Shown here: positions 17,671 through 25,028 of the stretch, in pieces
How positions within the stretch are numbered: the first letter of the stretch is position 1
Layout of the letters: the number at the start of each line of letters is the position of its first letter
Source of the DNA: Pseudorhizobium endolithicum
Lineage (GTDB): Bacteria; Pseudomonadota; Alphaproteobacteria; Rhizobiales; Rhizobiaceae
Direction of reading: 5' to 3'
NCBI RefSeq assembly: GCF_902153245.2
Contig: NZ_CABFWF030000012.1
Span: 312,501-376,500 of the forward strand
DNA: 64,000 bases
Made by a program: the position numbers and the translations under genes
Notes under the pieces: generated by a model
Database searches by the model: none
What the model was told of the DNA's origin: nothing
What the model saw: the letters and a program-made list of their open reading frames with translations, nothing else

Positions 17671-18080
17671 TGGCGAGCGACATGATGAATTCCGCACTGG
17701 ACAGGCTCCACCAGGCGGTCGAGGCAGTGAGGCTTGCCGCCGAGCAGGCGCCCGACGCGATGGCCCAGGCGGCGCACGGTGTCTCCGGCGGCGCGATCGA
17801 TCCATTCGTCTTCAGGCTGGCTATCTTCGTTCTGGCGATCTTCGTCGGCTACTATGTCGTCTGGTCGGTGACGCCCGCGCTTCATACGCCGCTGATGGCC
17901 GTCACCAACGCGATCTCCTCGGTGATCGTGGTCGGCGCGCTTCTGGCGGTCGGGATCTCGGCGAGCGGCTTTGCCACCGGCTTCGGCTTCCTGGCGCTGG
18001 TGCTCGTCTCTGTCAACATCTTCGGCGGCTTCCTGGTGACCAGCCGGATGCTTGCCATGTACAAGAAAAAAGATCGCTGA
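17670..18080 (+). CDS. pntAB: NAD(P) transhydrogenase subunit alpha part 2 (membrane, PntAB)
   Basis: The 136-residue protein has an amphipathic N-terminus followed by three membrane segments (FRLAIFVLAIFVGYYVVWSV, ISSVIVVGALLAVGI, FGFLALVLVSVNIFGGFLVTS). This matches the small membrane subunit of split alphaproteobacterial transhydrogenases. It forms part of the proton channel with PntB. AGGAGGGG precedes the ATG at 17670, which overlaps the pntAA stop. pntB starts 12 bases after. Confidence 0.93.
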   Translation: MASDMMNSALDRLHQAVEAVRLAAEQAPDAMAQAAHGVSGGAIDPFVFRLAIFVLAIFVGYYVVWSVTPALHTPLMAVTNAISSVIVVGALLAVGISASGFATGFGFLALVLVSVNIFGGFLVTSRMLAMYKKKDR

Positions 18081-18092
18081 GGGTCCTGATCG

Positions 18093-19493
18093 ATGTCGCA
18101 GAACCTTGCAGCCTTCCTCTACCTCGTCTCCGGCGTGCTCTTCATCATGGCGCTGCGCGGGCTTTCCCATCCGACCACCAGCCGAAAGGGCAATGTCTAC
18201 GGCATGGTCGGCATGGGCATCGCCATCGGCACCACGCTTCTGCTTGCCACGCCGAGCTTCGGCGGCTTCCTGCTGATCGTGCTGGCGCTCGCGATCGGCG
18301 GCGGTGCCGGCGCCTATATCGCCCGCACCATTCCGATGACCGCCATGCCGCAGCTCGTCGCCGGCTTCCACTCGCTGGTGGGCCTTGCGGCCGTGATGGT
18401 GGCTGCCGCGGCGCTCTATGATCCGGAATCCTTCGGCATCGGTCTGATCGGCGAAATCCACGGCCAGGCCCTGGTCGAAATGGCGCTGGGTGCCGCGATC
18501 GGTGCGATCACCTTCACCGGCTCCGTCATCGCCTTCCTCAAGCTCGACGGCCGCATGTCGGGCAAGCCCATCCTGCTTCCCTACCGGCATGCGATCAATA
18601 TCGGGCTGCTGGTGCTGATCGTCGTCTTCATGATCGGCCTGGTGCAGACGGAGAGCCATGCCGATTTCTGGCTGATCGTCGTTGTCGCGCTGGTGCTCGG
18701 TGTTCTCATCATCGTGCCGATCGGCGGTGCCGACATGCCGGTCGTCGTGTCGATGCTGAACTCCTATTCCGGCTGGGCCGCGGCGGGCATCGGCTTCACG
18801 CTGGGCAACCTCGCGCTGATCATCACCGGCGCGCTGGTCGGCTCCTCCGGCGCGATCCTCTCCTACATCATGTGCAAGGGGATGAACCGCTCCTTCATCT
18901 CCGTCATCCTCGGCGGCTTCGGCGGCGAGACCGCTGCGGCAGGCGCCGATGACGGCATACAGCGGACGGTGAAGCAGGGTTCGGCGGACGACGCCGCGTT
19001 CCTGATGCAGAACGCCCAGAAGGTCATCATCGTGCCGGGTTACGGCATGGCCGTCGCGCAGGCGCAGCACGCGCTGCGCGAGCTGGCCGACACGCTGAAG
19101 GAACACGGCGTCGAGGTGAAATACGCGATCCACCCGGTCGCCGGCCGCATGCCGGGCCACATGAACGTGCTGCTCGCGGAAGCCAACGTGCCCTATGACG
19201 AGGTCTTCGAACTGGAAGACATCAATGCCGAATTCGCGCAGGCCGACGTCGCCTATGTGATCGGCGCCAACGACGTCACCAACCCGGCGGCGCGCGACGA
19301 CAAGTCGTCGCCGATCTACGGCATGCCGATCCTCGACGTCGACAAGGCCAAGACCTGCCTCTTCGTCAAGCGCTCGCTCGGCTCCGGCTATGCCGGCATC
19401 GACAACACGCTGTTCTACAAGGACGGCACGATGATGCTGCTCGGCGACGCCAAGAAGATGACGGAAGACATCGTCAAGGCGATGAAGCACTGA
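18093..19493 (+). CDS. pntB: NAD(P) transhydrogenase subunit beta (PntB)
   Basis: The 466-residue protein has about eight or nine membrane helices in its first 280 residues, then the soluble NADP(H)-binding domain with VIIVPGYGMAVAQAQHAL, YAIHPVAGRMPGHMNVLLAEA and VIGANDVTNPAAR. All are signature segments of PntB domain III. It couples proton flow to hydride transfer from NADH to NADP+. It is the last gene of the pnt operon and is followed by a strong terminator. Confidence 0.96.
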   Translation: MSQNLAAFLYLVSGVLFIMALRGLSHPTTSRKGNVYGMVGMGIAIGTTLLLATPSFGGFLLIVLALAIGGGAGAYIARTIPMTAMPQLVAGFHSLVGLAAVMVAAAALYDPESFGIGLIGEIHGQALVEMALGAAIGAITFTGSVIAFLKLDGRMSGKPILLPYRHAINIGLLVLIVVFMIGLVQTESHADFWLIVVVALVLGVLIIVPIGGADMPVVVSMLNSYSGWAAAGIGFTLGNLALIITGALVGSSGAILSYIMCKGMNRSFISVILGGFGGETAAAGADDGIQRTVKQGSADDAAFLMQNAQKVIIVPGYGMAVAQAQHALRELADTLKEHGVEVKYAIHPVAGRMPGHMNVLLAEANVPYDEVFELEDINAEFAQADVAYVIGANDVTNPAARDDKSSPIYGMPILDVDKAKTCLFVKRSLGSGYAGIDNTLFYKDGTMMLLGDAKKMTEDIVKAMKH

Positions 19494-19520
19494 GCTTGCC
19501 GGCGAATAGCGGTTAGCGAG

Positions 19521-19554
19521 GAAAGCCCGGGCCATCGGTGCCGGGCTTTCGTTT
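19521..19554 (+). terminator. Rho-independent terminator of the pnt operon
   Basis: GAAAGCCCGG at 19521-19530 and CCGGGCTTTC at 19541-19550 form a perfect 10-bp stem with a 10-base loop, followed by GTTT. It lies 28 bases past the pntB stop and separates pntB from the vapBC promoter. Confidence 0.88.
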
Positions 19555-19580
19555 GACGTTCGCCCGGTTAGATATACAAT
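19553..19580 (+). promoter_or_regulatory. Sigma-70 promoter of the vapBC module
   Basis: TTGACG at 19553-19558 and TACAAT at 19575-19580 are separated by 16 bases, close to the housekeeping consensus. The -10 box lies inside the inverted-repeat operator, so antitoxin binding should block RNA polymerase. Confidence 0.75.
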
Positions 19581-19595
19581 AAGCTTATGTATATC
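19571..19595 (+). promoter_or_regulatory. 25-bp inverted-repeat operator of vapBC
   Basis: GATATACA at 19571-19578 and TGTATATC at 19588-19595 are perfect 8-bp half-sites separated by 9 bases (which contain TAAGCTTA). The operator covers the -10 box and ends just before the ribosome-binding site AGGAGG of the antitoxin, the normal place for antitoxin autoregulation. Confidence 0.75.
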
Positions 19596-19606
19596 AGGAG
19601 GTGGCG

Positions 19607-19837
19607 ATGCTGGTTTCCAAATGGGGCAACAGTCTTGCGGTCCGGCTCCCGGCCTCCGTCGTCGAAGCGCTGGATCTGAAGGAAGGTGACGAGATTCGGA
19701 TCCGTGCCGTCGACGCGGCCGAGTTCGAGGTGGCGCGCAAGCCGACTCGGCAGGACCTGCTCGAACGGCTGAGGCAGTTCCGCGGTCGGCTTCCCGAGGA
19801 TTTCGTGTTCGACCGGGACGAGGCGAATGCCCGGTAG
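19607..19837 (+). CDS. vapB: AbrB/MazE-fold antitoxin (VapB)
   Basis: The 76-residue protein begins MLVSKWGNSLAVRLPASVVEALDL and continues KEGDEIRIRAVDAAEF, the swapped-hairpin AbrB DNA-binding fold of MazE- and VapB-type antitoxins. The C-terminal part (LLERLRQFRGRLPEDFVFDRDEA) is the toxin-binding segment. The start ATG 19607 follows AGGAGG at a good distance; the GTG two codons upstream overlaps that site. It overlaps the toxin gene by 11 bases, so the two are translationally coupled. Confidence 0.9.
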   Translation: MLVSKWGNSLAVRLPASVVEALDLKEGDEIRIRAVDAAEFEVARKPTRQDLLERLRQFRGRLPEDFVFDRDEANAR

Positions 19838-20228
19838 GTTCATCGACACGAATGTGCTGGTCTATCTGGCGTCGGGTGATCCCGCCAGAGCGGATGCCGC
19901 CGAGCGGGCAATCGCCGATGGCGGCATGGTCAGCGTGCAGGTGTTGAACGAGTTCGCCAATGTCGCGCGGCGGAAGCTCGGCTTCTCGTGGGAAGAGCTT
20001 CGCTCCTTCCTTTCGCTGATCCAGGGCCTGCTGTCGGTTGTACCCGTCACGGTGGAGGTTCATGACAGAGGACTGCAACTGGCGGAGCGGTACCGGCTCT
20101 CGGTATACGATGCGATGATCCTCGCGGCGGCGCTTGTGAACGGATGCGACCTTCTCCTGACCGAGGACCTCCAGACCGGCTTGGCAATCGAAGGGTTGGT
20201 CGTCCGCAATCCCCTGCAGCCACTCTGA
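19827..20228 (+). CDS. vapC: PIN-domain toxin VapC
   Basis: The 133-residue PIN ribonuclease retains the acidic active site: Asp7 (FIDTNVLVY), Glu42 (VLNEFANV), Asp95 (YDAMILAAAL) and the Glu113-Asp114 pair (LTEDLQ). It is full length for the family, so it is probably an active RNase, held in check by the overlapping antitoxin. It follows the antitoxin in the normal order and sits between the pnt operon and an oxidoreductase gene. Confidence 0.92.
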   Translation: MPGRFIDTNVLVYLASGDPARADAAERAIADGGMVSVQVLNEFANVARRKLGFSWEELRSFLSLIQGLLSVVPVTVEVHDRGLQLAERYRLSVYDAMILAAALVNGCDLLLTEDLQTGLAIEGLVVRNPLQPL

Positions 20229-20385
20229 CCGACCGCAGCAAGCTTTTTGCCGGCCTGTTCAACATCATCGAACGATGCGTTCCGGCAAGCGGAAGGACTT
20301 TGTCCTGACGCATGAGCCCCCGGCGTGCCATATAGAACCCCGAGCCTGCGCACCACGCCTCCCGTGCGCTCTGAAGGAGTTACCC

Positions 20386-21405
20386 ATGAAGAAGATCGGC
20401 TTTCTTTCCTTCGGCCATTGGACGCCGTCGCCACAGTCACAAACCCGTTCGGCGGGCGATACGCTGCTGCAGTCGATCGAACTCGCTGTCGCCGCAGAGG
20501 AACTGGGAGCGGACGGCGCCTATTTCCGGGTGCATCACTTCGCCCGTCAGCTCGCCTCGCCCTTTCCGCTGCTGGCCGCCGTCGGCGCGAAGACGAGCCG
20601 CATCGAGATCGGTACGGCGGTCATCGACATGCGCTACGAGAACCCGCTCTACATGGCCGAGGACGCCGGGGCCGCCGACCTGATCGCGGGTGGCCGGCTG
20701 CAGCTCGGCATCAGCCGTGGTTCCCCCGAGCAGGTGATCGACGGATGGCGCCATTTCGGCTACCAGCCGGCGGAAGGCCAGACGGATGCAGACATGGGCC
20801 GCCGCCATGCGGAGGTGTTCCTGGACGTCCTGAAGGGGGAAGGCTTCGCCCAGCCGAACCCGCGGCCGATGTTTCCGAATCCGCCCGGCCTGCTTCGCCT
20901 CGAGCCGTATTCGGAAGGGCTGCGGGAGCGCATCTGGTGGGGTGCCGGCTCCAACGCGACCGCCGTCTGGGCCGCCAGGCTCGGCATGAACCTGCAGAGC
21001 TCGACGCTGAAGGACGACGAGACGGGCGAGCCGTTCCACATCCAGCAGGCAAAGCAGATCCGTGCCTATCGCGAGGCGTGGAAGGAAGCAGGCCATGCCC
21101 GCGAGCCGCGCGTCTCGGTGTCGCGGTCGATCTTCGCCATCGTCAACGATATGGACCGCGCCTATTTCGGCCACAGCAAGGACGACGATTCGATCGGCTA
21201 CATCGATGCCAATACCCGGGCCATCTTCGGCCGTTCCTATGCGGCCGAGCCGGAGGCGCTGATCGAGGAATTGCGGCAGGACGAGGCGATCGCCGAGGCC
21301 GATACGCTTCTCCTGACCGTACCCAACCAGCTAGGCGTCGAGTACAACGCCCACGTCATCGAGGCGATCCTGACGCATGTCGCGCCGGCGCTCGGCTGGC
21401 GGTAG
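20386..21405 (+). CDS. LLM-class flavin-dependent oxidoreductase
   Basis: The 339-residue protein is a single-domain luciferase-like monooxygenase: MKKIGFLSFGHWTPSP, AVAAEELGADGAYFRVHHFA, RIEIGTAVIDMRYENPLYMAEDA and the flavin-site strand GGRLQLGISRGSPEQV. Such enzymes use FMNH2 or F420 with oxygen to oxidise varied organic substrates; neither cofactor supplier nor substrate is indicated here. GAAGGAGTTACCC precedes ATG 20386, which is preferred over the much earlier start of the open frame. Confidence 0.88.
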   Translation: MKKIGFLSFGHWTPSPQSQTRSAGDTLLQSIELAVAAEELGADGAYFRVHHFARQLASPFPLLAAVGAKTSRIEIGTAVIDMRYENPLYMAEDAGAADLIAGGRLQLGISRGSPEQVIDGWRHFGYQPAEGQTDADMGRRHAEVFLDVLKGEGFAQPNPRPMFPNPPGLLRLEPYSEGLRERIWWGAGSNATAVWAARLGMNLQSSTLKDDETGEPFHIQQAKQIRAYREAWKEAGHAREPRVSVSRSIFAIVNDMDRAYFGHSKDDDSIGYIDANTRAIFGRSYAAEPEALIEELRQDEAIAEADTLLLTVPNQLGVEYNAHVIEAILTHVAPALGWR

Positions 21406-21437
21406 GGGTGCCCCCGATCCGAATCGGCTGAGTACGG

Positions 21438-22322
21438 TCAGCTGCTGCGGGTGCGGGCGAGGCCGTCCTTGGCCGGCTGGTAATTCGGGTCGAGGCGGGC
21501 GGCGTGGGCGAAGGACTTTGCCGCACGGGCCCTGTCGCCGCGGGTCTCGTAGACCAGTCCTTGATTCGTCCAGGATTCGGCGAGCTTGTCGTTCAACCCG
21601 ATCGCCGTGTTGATATCGGCAAAAGCGTTCTCGTCGTCGCCGGTGGCGAGATAGGAGACGGCGCGGCCGTTATAGGGTTCCGGCGAGCTTGGCGACAGCG
21701 AGATCGCCTTGGAGAAATCCTCGATCGCCTGGGCGTGCTGGCCGCGAAGCTGATAGATCAGGCCGCGATTGTGATAGGCCCGCCCATCGGTGGTATCCAG
21801 CTGGATGGCCCGGTTGAAATCGTTGAAGGCCTCGTCGTTGCGACCGGCCTGGCGATAGATGTTTCCGCGGCCGATATAGGCAACGTCGTAGTTCGGGTTC
21901 AGCTGGAGCGCACGGTTGTAGTCGTTTGCCGCCTCGACGGGCTTGCCCATGTTGCGGTAGACGAGCGCGCGGTTGGCATAGGCCTGGTAGAACTGCGGAT
22001 TGAGCTGGATGGCCCGGCTGAAATCCTCCAGCGCCCGGTTGAATTCTCCGGCGCGGCCATAGGCCGAACCACGGACGTTGTAGCCTTCCGGATCGCCCGG
22101 GTTGGCGTTGATGACGGCCGTCAGCGACGCGATGTTTTCTTCCGATCCCTGCGCCCGGTCCACCGTGATGAGATCGGTCGTCTGCGATGTCGTCGAGCAG
22201 CCGGCGAGAAGAACGGCGGAGACAAGTGCCAGAGCCGAGAGCGCGGGCCTGCTGCGGATTGATGCGGTGATAGCCGGAGAGCCGATTGTTGCGGAAGAAG
22301 GAGCGGCAGTCTTGAAGGCCAT
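21438..22322 (-). CDS. TPR-repeat lipoprotein
   Basis: The 294-residue protein has a lipoprotein signal (LSALALVSAVLLAGC, lipid-modified Cys at about 42) followed by roughly seven tandem tetratricopeptide repeats such as AYANRALVYRNMGKPVEAANDYNRALQLNP and the following units. It is similar in layout to NlpI-type lipoproteins that scaffold envelope enzymes; the partner is not known. It is a single gene in the opposite direction to the oxidoreductase. Confidence 0.88.
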   Translation of the reverse strand: MAFKTAAPSSATIGSPAITASIRSRPALSALALVSAVLLAGCSTTSQTTDLITVDRAQGSEENIASLTAVINANPGDPEGYNVRGSAYGRAGEFNRALEDFSRAIQLNPQFYQAYANRALVYRNMGKPVEAANDYNRALQLNPNYDVAYIGRGNIYRQAGRNDEAFNDFNRAIQLDTTDGRAYHNRGLIYQLRGQHAQAIEDFSKAISLSPSSPEPYNGRAVSYLATGDDENAFADINTAIGLNDKLAESWTNQGLVYETRGDRARAAKSFAHAARLDPNYQPAKDGLARTRSS

Positions 22323-22442
22323 CAGGCGCAGTTCCTTAAGTCTTGCACAAGAGCGGATGGTGGATCCGGTAAAATCAAAGGCGGCGGCGCCCTCGTCGCC
22401 CCCGCCTCATAATCACGTCAAAAACGTCGAAAAAACGGCCGA

Positions 22443-22670
22443 TCAGCGACCCGAGCGCGGAGCCGCGATCAGACCTTCGCGCTGGGCCCGCTTGCGAGCC
22501 AGCTTGCGGACCCGGCGGACAGCCTCGGCCTTCTCACGCGCACGCTTCTGGGAAGGCTTTTCGTAGTAGTCGCGCATCTTCATTTCACGGAAGATGCCTT
22601 CGCGCTGCATCTTCTTCTTGAGAGCGCGGAGAGCCTGATCAACGTTGTTGTCGCGGACAAGTACCTGCAC
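22443..22670 (-). CDS. rpsU: 30S ribosomal protein S21
   Basis: The 75-residue basic protein starts [25 protein letters not shown] and continues [17 protein letters not shown], the complete S21 sequence including the Arg-rich C-terminal extension usual in alphaproteobacteria. It binds the platform of the 30S subunit near the anti-Shine-Dalgarno region. GGAACGGG precedes the start. Confidence 0.97.
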   Translation of the reverse strand: MQVLVRDNNVDQALRALKKKMQREGIFREMKMRDYYEKPSQKRAREKAEAVRRVRKLARKRAQREGLIAAPRSGR

Positions 22671-23416
22671 GTGTAATCCCGTTCCTTTGGTTTGGTTGCT
22701 CGCCGGGAACCATGTGGATTCGAGGCGAAAGAATAACTGTGCCCGGCCGGAAGCCGTGCGATTGGAGAGGCAGATAGCAGGAAGACGCGGAGAAGTCCAT
22801 ATGGGGTGGCGGCCCGGACGCCCGAAAATTTCCGTCGCCGCTTCAAGAAGGACGCTCTCGTTCCTCCGGCAATCTCGCCATGTCTATTTCTGATTGCCCG
22901 AATAACAGTCGCAATTCCAAGTAAAGGGCTTATGGCGGCTGCCGGGGCTTGCCGGCCCGGAAGGATGGCGAGGGGCGGTGCATGGGGATGAACGTGGCAG
23001 GACGAGGATCATCCGCGTGCCGCTGATGGCATGTTCGTCGCACGCCGGCGTGCGGAACATCACCTTCGGAGCCTGCTGGTGGCGCTTATCGGAAGCGATA
23101 GGGTCAGGCAAGCCGGTGGGCGTCCTCGTTCGGCAGGCAGAACGCCGCTCTTTTCGGCTCTCACTGCCGCATGCGTGAACAGCTACGACAGGTCGCGCGC
23201 GGGGAGAGACCTGCCTCCTCCGACTCCGGCGTTTTTCGTCACGGCGTCTTCTCGCCGGCCATGGCTCCCGCCCTTGGCCGCCCCGCCGCCCCGGCCGCCT
23301 CCGCCCTTGTCGAAACAATCCCGTGATGCGTCGCAAAACAGCCATTGCGGGCGATGTTGATTTGCGATGGGTATGTCTCTAACAGAACTCCGATCATCCA
23401 AGGAGTCGAAGGCGAC
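22671..23416. other. Long intergenic region between rpsU and soxB
   Basis: About 750 bases with no gene I can support: the open frames here lack ribosome-binding sites and have shadow-like Arg/Pro composition. It holds a perfect 16-bp palindrome (CGCACGCCGGCGTGCG, 23039-23054). The divergent promoters of rpsU and the sarcosine oxidase operon must lie here. Confidence 0.45.
23039..23054. promoter_or_regulatory. Perfect 16-bp palindrome upstream of soxB
   Basis: CGCACGCCGGCGTGCG is its own reverse complement. It lies about 360 bases upstream of soxB in non-coding DNA. It could be a dimeric regulator site; no known consensus is claimed. Confidence 0.35.
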
Positions 23417-24670
23417 ATGCGCAAATATTCGGTCTTCGCCGTGGCCCGCGAGGCGCTTCGCGGACACAAGGGGTGGGAAGCCCAGTGGTCCTCCCCAGAG
23501 CCTCGCTCCAGCTATGACGTCGTCATCGTCGGCGGCGGCGGGCATGGGCTGGGCGCCGCCTATTACCTCGCCAAGGAACACGGCATCACCAATGTCGCGG
23601 TGCTGGAAAAGGGCTGGCTCGGCGGCGGCAATACGGGCCGCAACACGACGATCATCCGATCCAACTATCTCTACGAAGAGAGCATGGACATCTACGAGCA
23701 TTCCCTGAAGCTGTGGGAAGGCCTGAGCCAGGATCTCAACTACAACGTCATGTATTCGCCGCGCGGCGTGATGATGCTGTCGCACAACACGCATGACATG
23801 CAGAGCTTCAAGCGGCACATCAACGCCAATACCCTCTACGGCATCGACAACGAATGGCTGACGCCGGAGCAGGCGAAAGCCTATTGTCCGCCGCTCGATA
23901 TCTCCAAGACTGCACGCTACCCGATCAACGGCGCAGCGCTGCAGCGGCGCGGCGGCACGGCCCGTCATGATGCGGTCGCCTGGGGCTATGCCCGCGCGGC
24001 CTCCGACCGCGGCGTCCACATCATCCAGAATTGCGAGGTGACCGGCATCCGACGCGGGCCGAACGGCGAGGTGACCGGGGTGGACACCAATCGCGGATTC
24101 ATCGGCGCAAAGAAGATCGGCGTCTCCGCCGCCGGCCATTCCTCCGTCGTCATGGAGATGGCGGGCGTGCGGGTGCCGCTGCATTCCAATCCGCTGCAGG
24201 CGCTGGTCTCCGAACCGCTTAAGCCGATCTTCCCCTGCGTCGTCATGTCGAACACCGTGCATGCCTACATCTCGCAATCGGACAAGGGCGAGCTGGTGAT
24301 CGGCGCCGGTACCGACCAGTACAATTCCTATTCGCAGACCGGTGGCCTGCAGATCATCACCCATACGCTGGACGCGATCTGTGAACTCTTTCCGATGTTC
24401 CGCCGCGTCAAGATGATGCGCCAGTGGGGCGGCATAACGGATAACACGCCGGACCGCTCGCCGATCCAGGGCGTGACGCCGGTGCCCAACCTCTTCGTCA
24501 ACTGTGGTTGGGGCACGGGCGGGTTCAAGGCCACGCCGGGCTCGGCCAATCTCTTCGCGCATCTCATCGCCAGGGGCGAGCCGCACCGGCTGGCGGCCGG
24601 CCTGACCCTCGACCGCTTCCGCACCGGGCGGCTGATCGACGAGGCGGCTGCGGCGGCGGTTGCACATTGA
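23417..24670 (+). CDS. soxB: Sarcosine oxidase subunit beta
   Basis: The 417-residue flavoprotein has the FAD-binding motif VVIVGGGGHGLGAAYYLAKE, the Gly-rich turn GGGNTGRNTTIIRSNYL and the C-terminal GWGTGGFKATPGSA, all typical of heterotetrameric sarcosine oxidase beta. It oxidises N-methylglycine to glycine, with formaldehyde or methylene-tetrahydrofolate and peroxide as co-products. Start MRKYSVFAV is taken with AAGGAG upstream; the longer frame has no site. It is the first gene of the soxBDAG operon. Confidence 0.95.
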   Translation: MRKYSVFAVAREALRGHKGWEAQWSSPEPRSSYDVVIVGGGGHGLGAAYYLAKEHGITNVAVLEKGWLGGGNTGRNTTIIRSNYLYEESMDIYEHSLKLWEGLSQDLNYNVMYSPRGVMMLSHNTHDMQSFKRHINANTLYGIDNEWLTPEQAKAYCPPLDISKTARYPINGAALQRRGGTARHDAVAWGYARAASDRGVHIIQNCEVTGIRRGPNGEVTGVDTNRGFIGAKKIGVSAAGHSSVVMEMAGVRVPLHSNPLQALVSEPLKPIFPCVVMSNTVHAYISQSDKGELVIGAGTDQYNSYSQTGGLQIITHTLDAICELFPMFRRVKMMRQWGGITDNTPDRSPIQGVTPVPNLFVNCGWGTGGFKATPGSANLFAHLIARGEPHRLAAGLTLDRFRTGRLIDEAAAAAVAH

Positions 24671-24686
24671 TTGCGAGGTTCCAGAG

Positions 24687-25028
24687 ATGCTTCTGATCCA
24701 CTGCCCCTATTGCGAGGAAGACCGCTCGGAACTGGAATTCCGCTGGGCGGGCGAGGCCCATATCGCCCGGCCGGAAAACATGGCCGGCATCACGGACGAG
24801 GAATTCGCCGAGTTCTTCTTCCTGCGCAACAACGAGAAGGGCCTGACCTACGAGCGCTGGCGCCATATCCATGGCTGCGGGCGCTTCTTCAATGCGGCGC
24901 GGGATACGGTGACCGACAAGTTCCTGATGACCTACAAGGCGGGCCTGCCAAAGCAGCCGGTGCCAGGCGTTTCGGCGACGGAAAAGGCCGTCGAGACTTG
25001 TGAGCAGACCGAGGGAGATGCCCGATGA
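24687..25028 (+). CDS. soxD: Sarcosine oxidase subunit delta
   Basis: The 113-residue small subunit begins MLLIHCPYCEEDRSELEF and has a second ligand set in HGCGRFFNAARD, forming the zinc-binding site known for the delta subunit (Cys/His ligands). The start at 24687 has AGGTTCCAGAG upstream. Its stop overlaps the start of soxA by four bases (ATGA). Confidence 0.93.
   Translation: MLLIHCPYCEEDRSELEFRWAGEAHIARPENMAGITDEEFAEFFFLRNNEKGLTYERWRHIHGCGRFFNAARDTVTDKFLMTYKAGLPKQPVPGVSATEKAVETCEQTEGDAR

Noticed and set aside
17472..20078. 868-residue minus-strand open frame
   Set aside because: It lies antisense to pntB and vapBC, is His/Asp/Arg/Gly-rich shadow sequence without family motifs, and has no ribosome-binding site.
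22884..23345. 153-residue minus-strand frame in the rpsU-soxB gap
   Set aside because: Arg/Pro/Ser-rich without a start signal or family resemblance.
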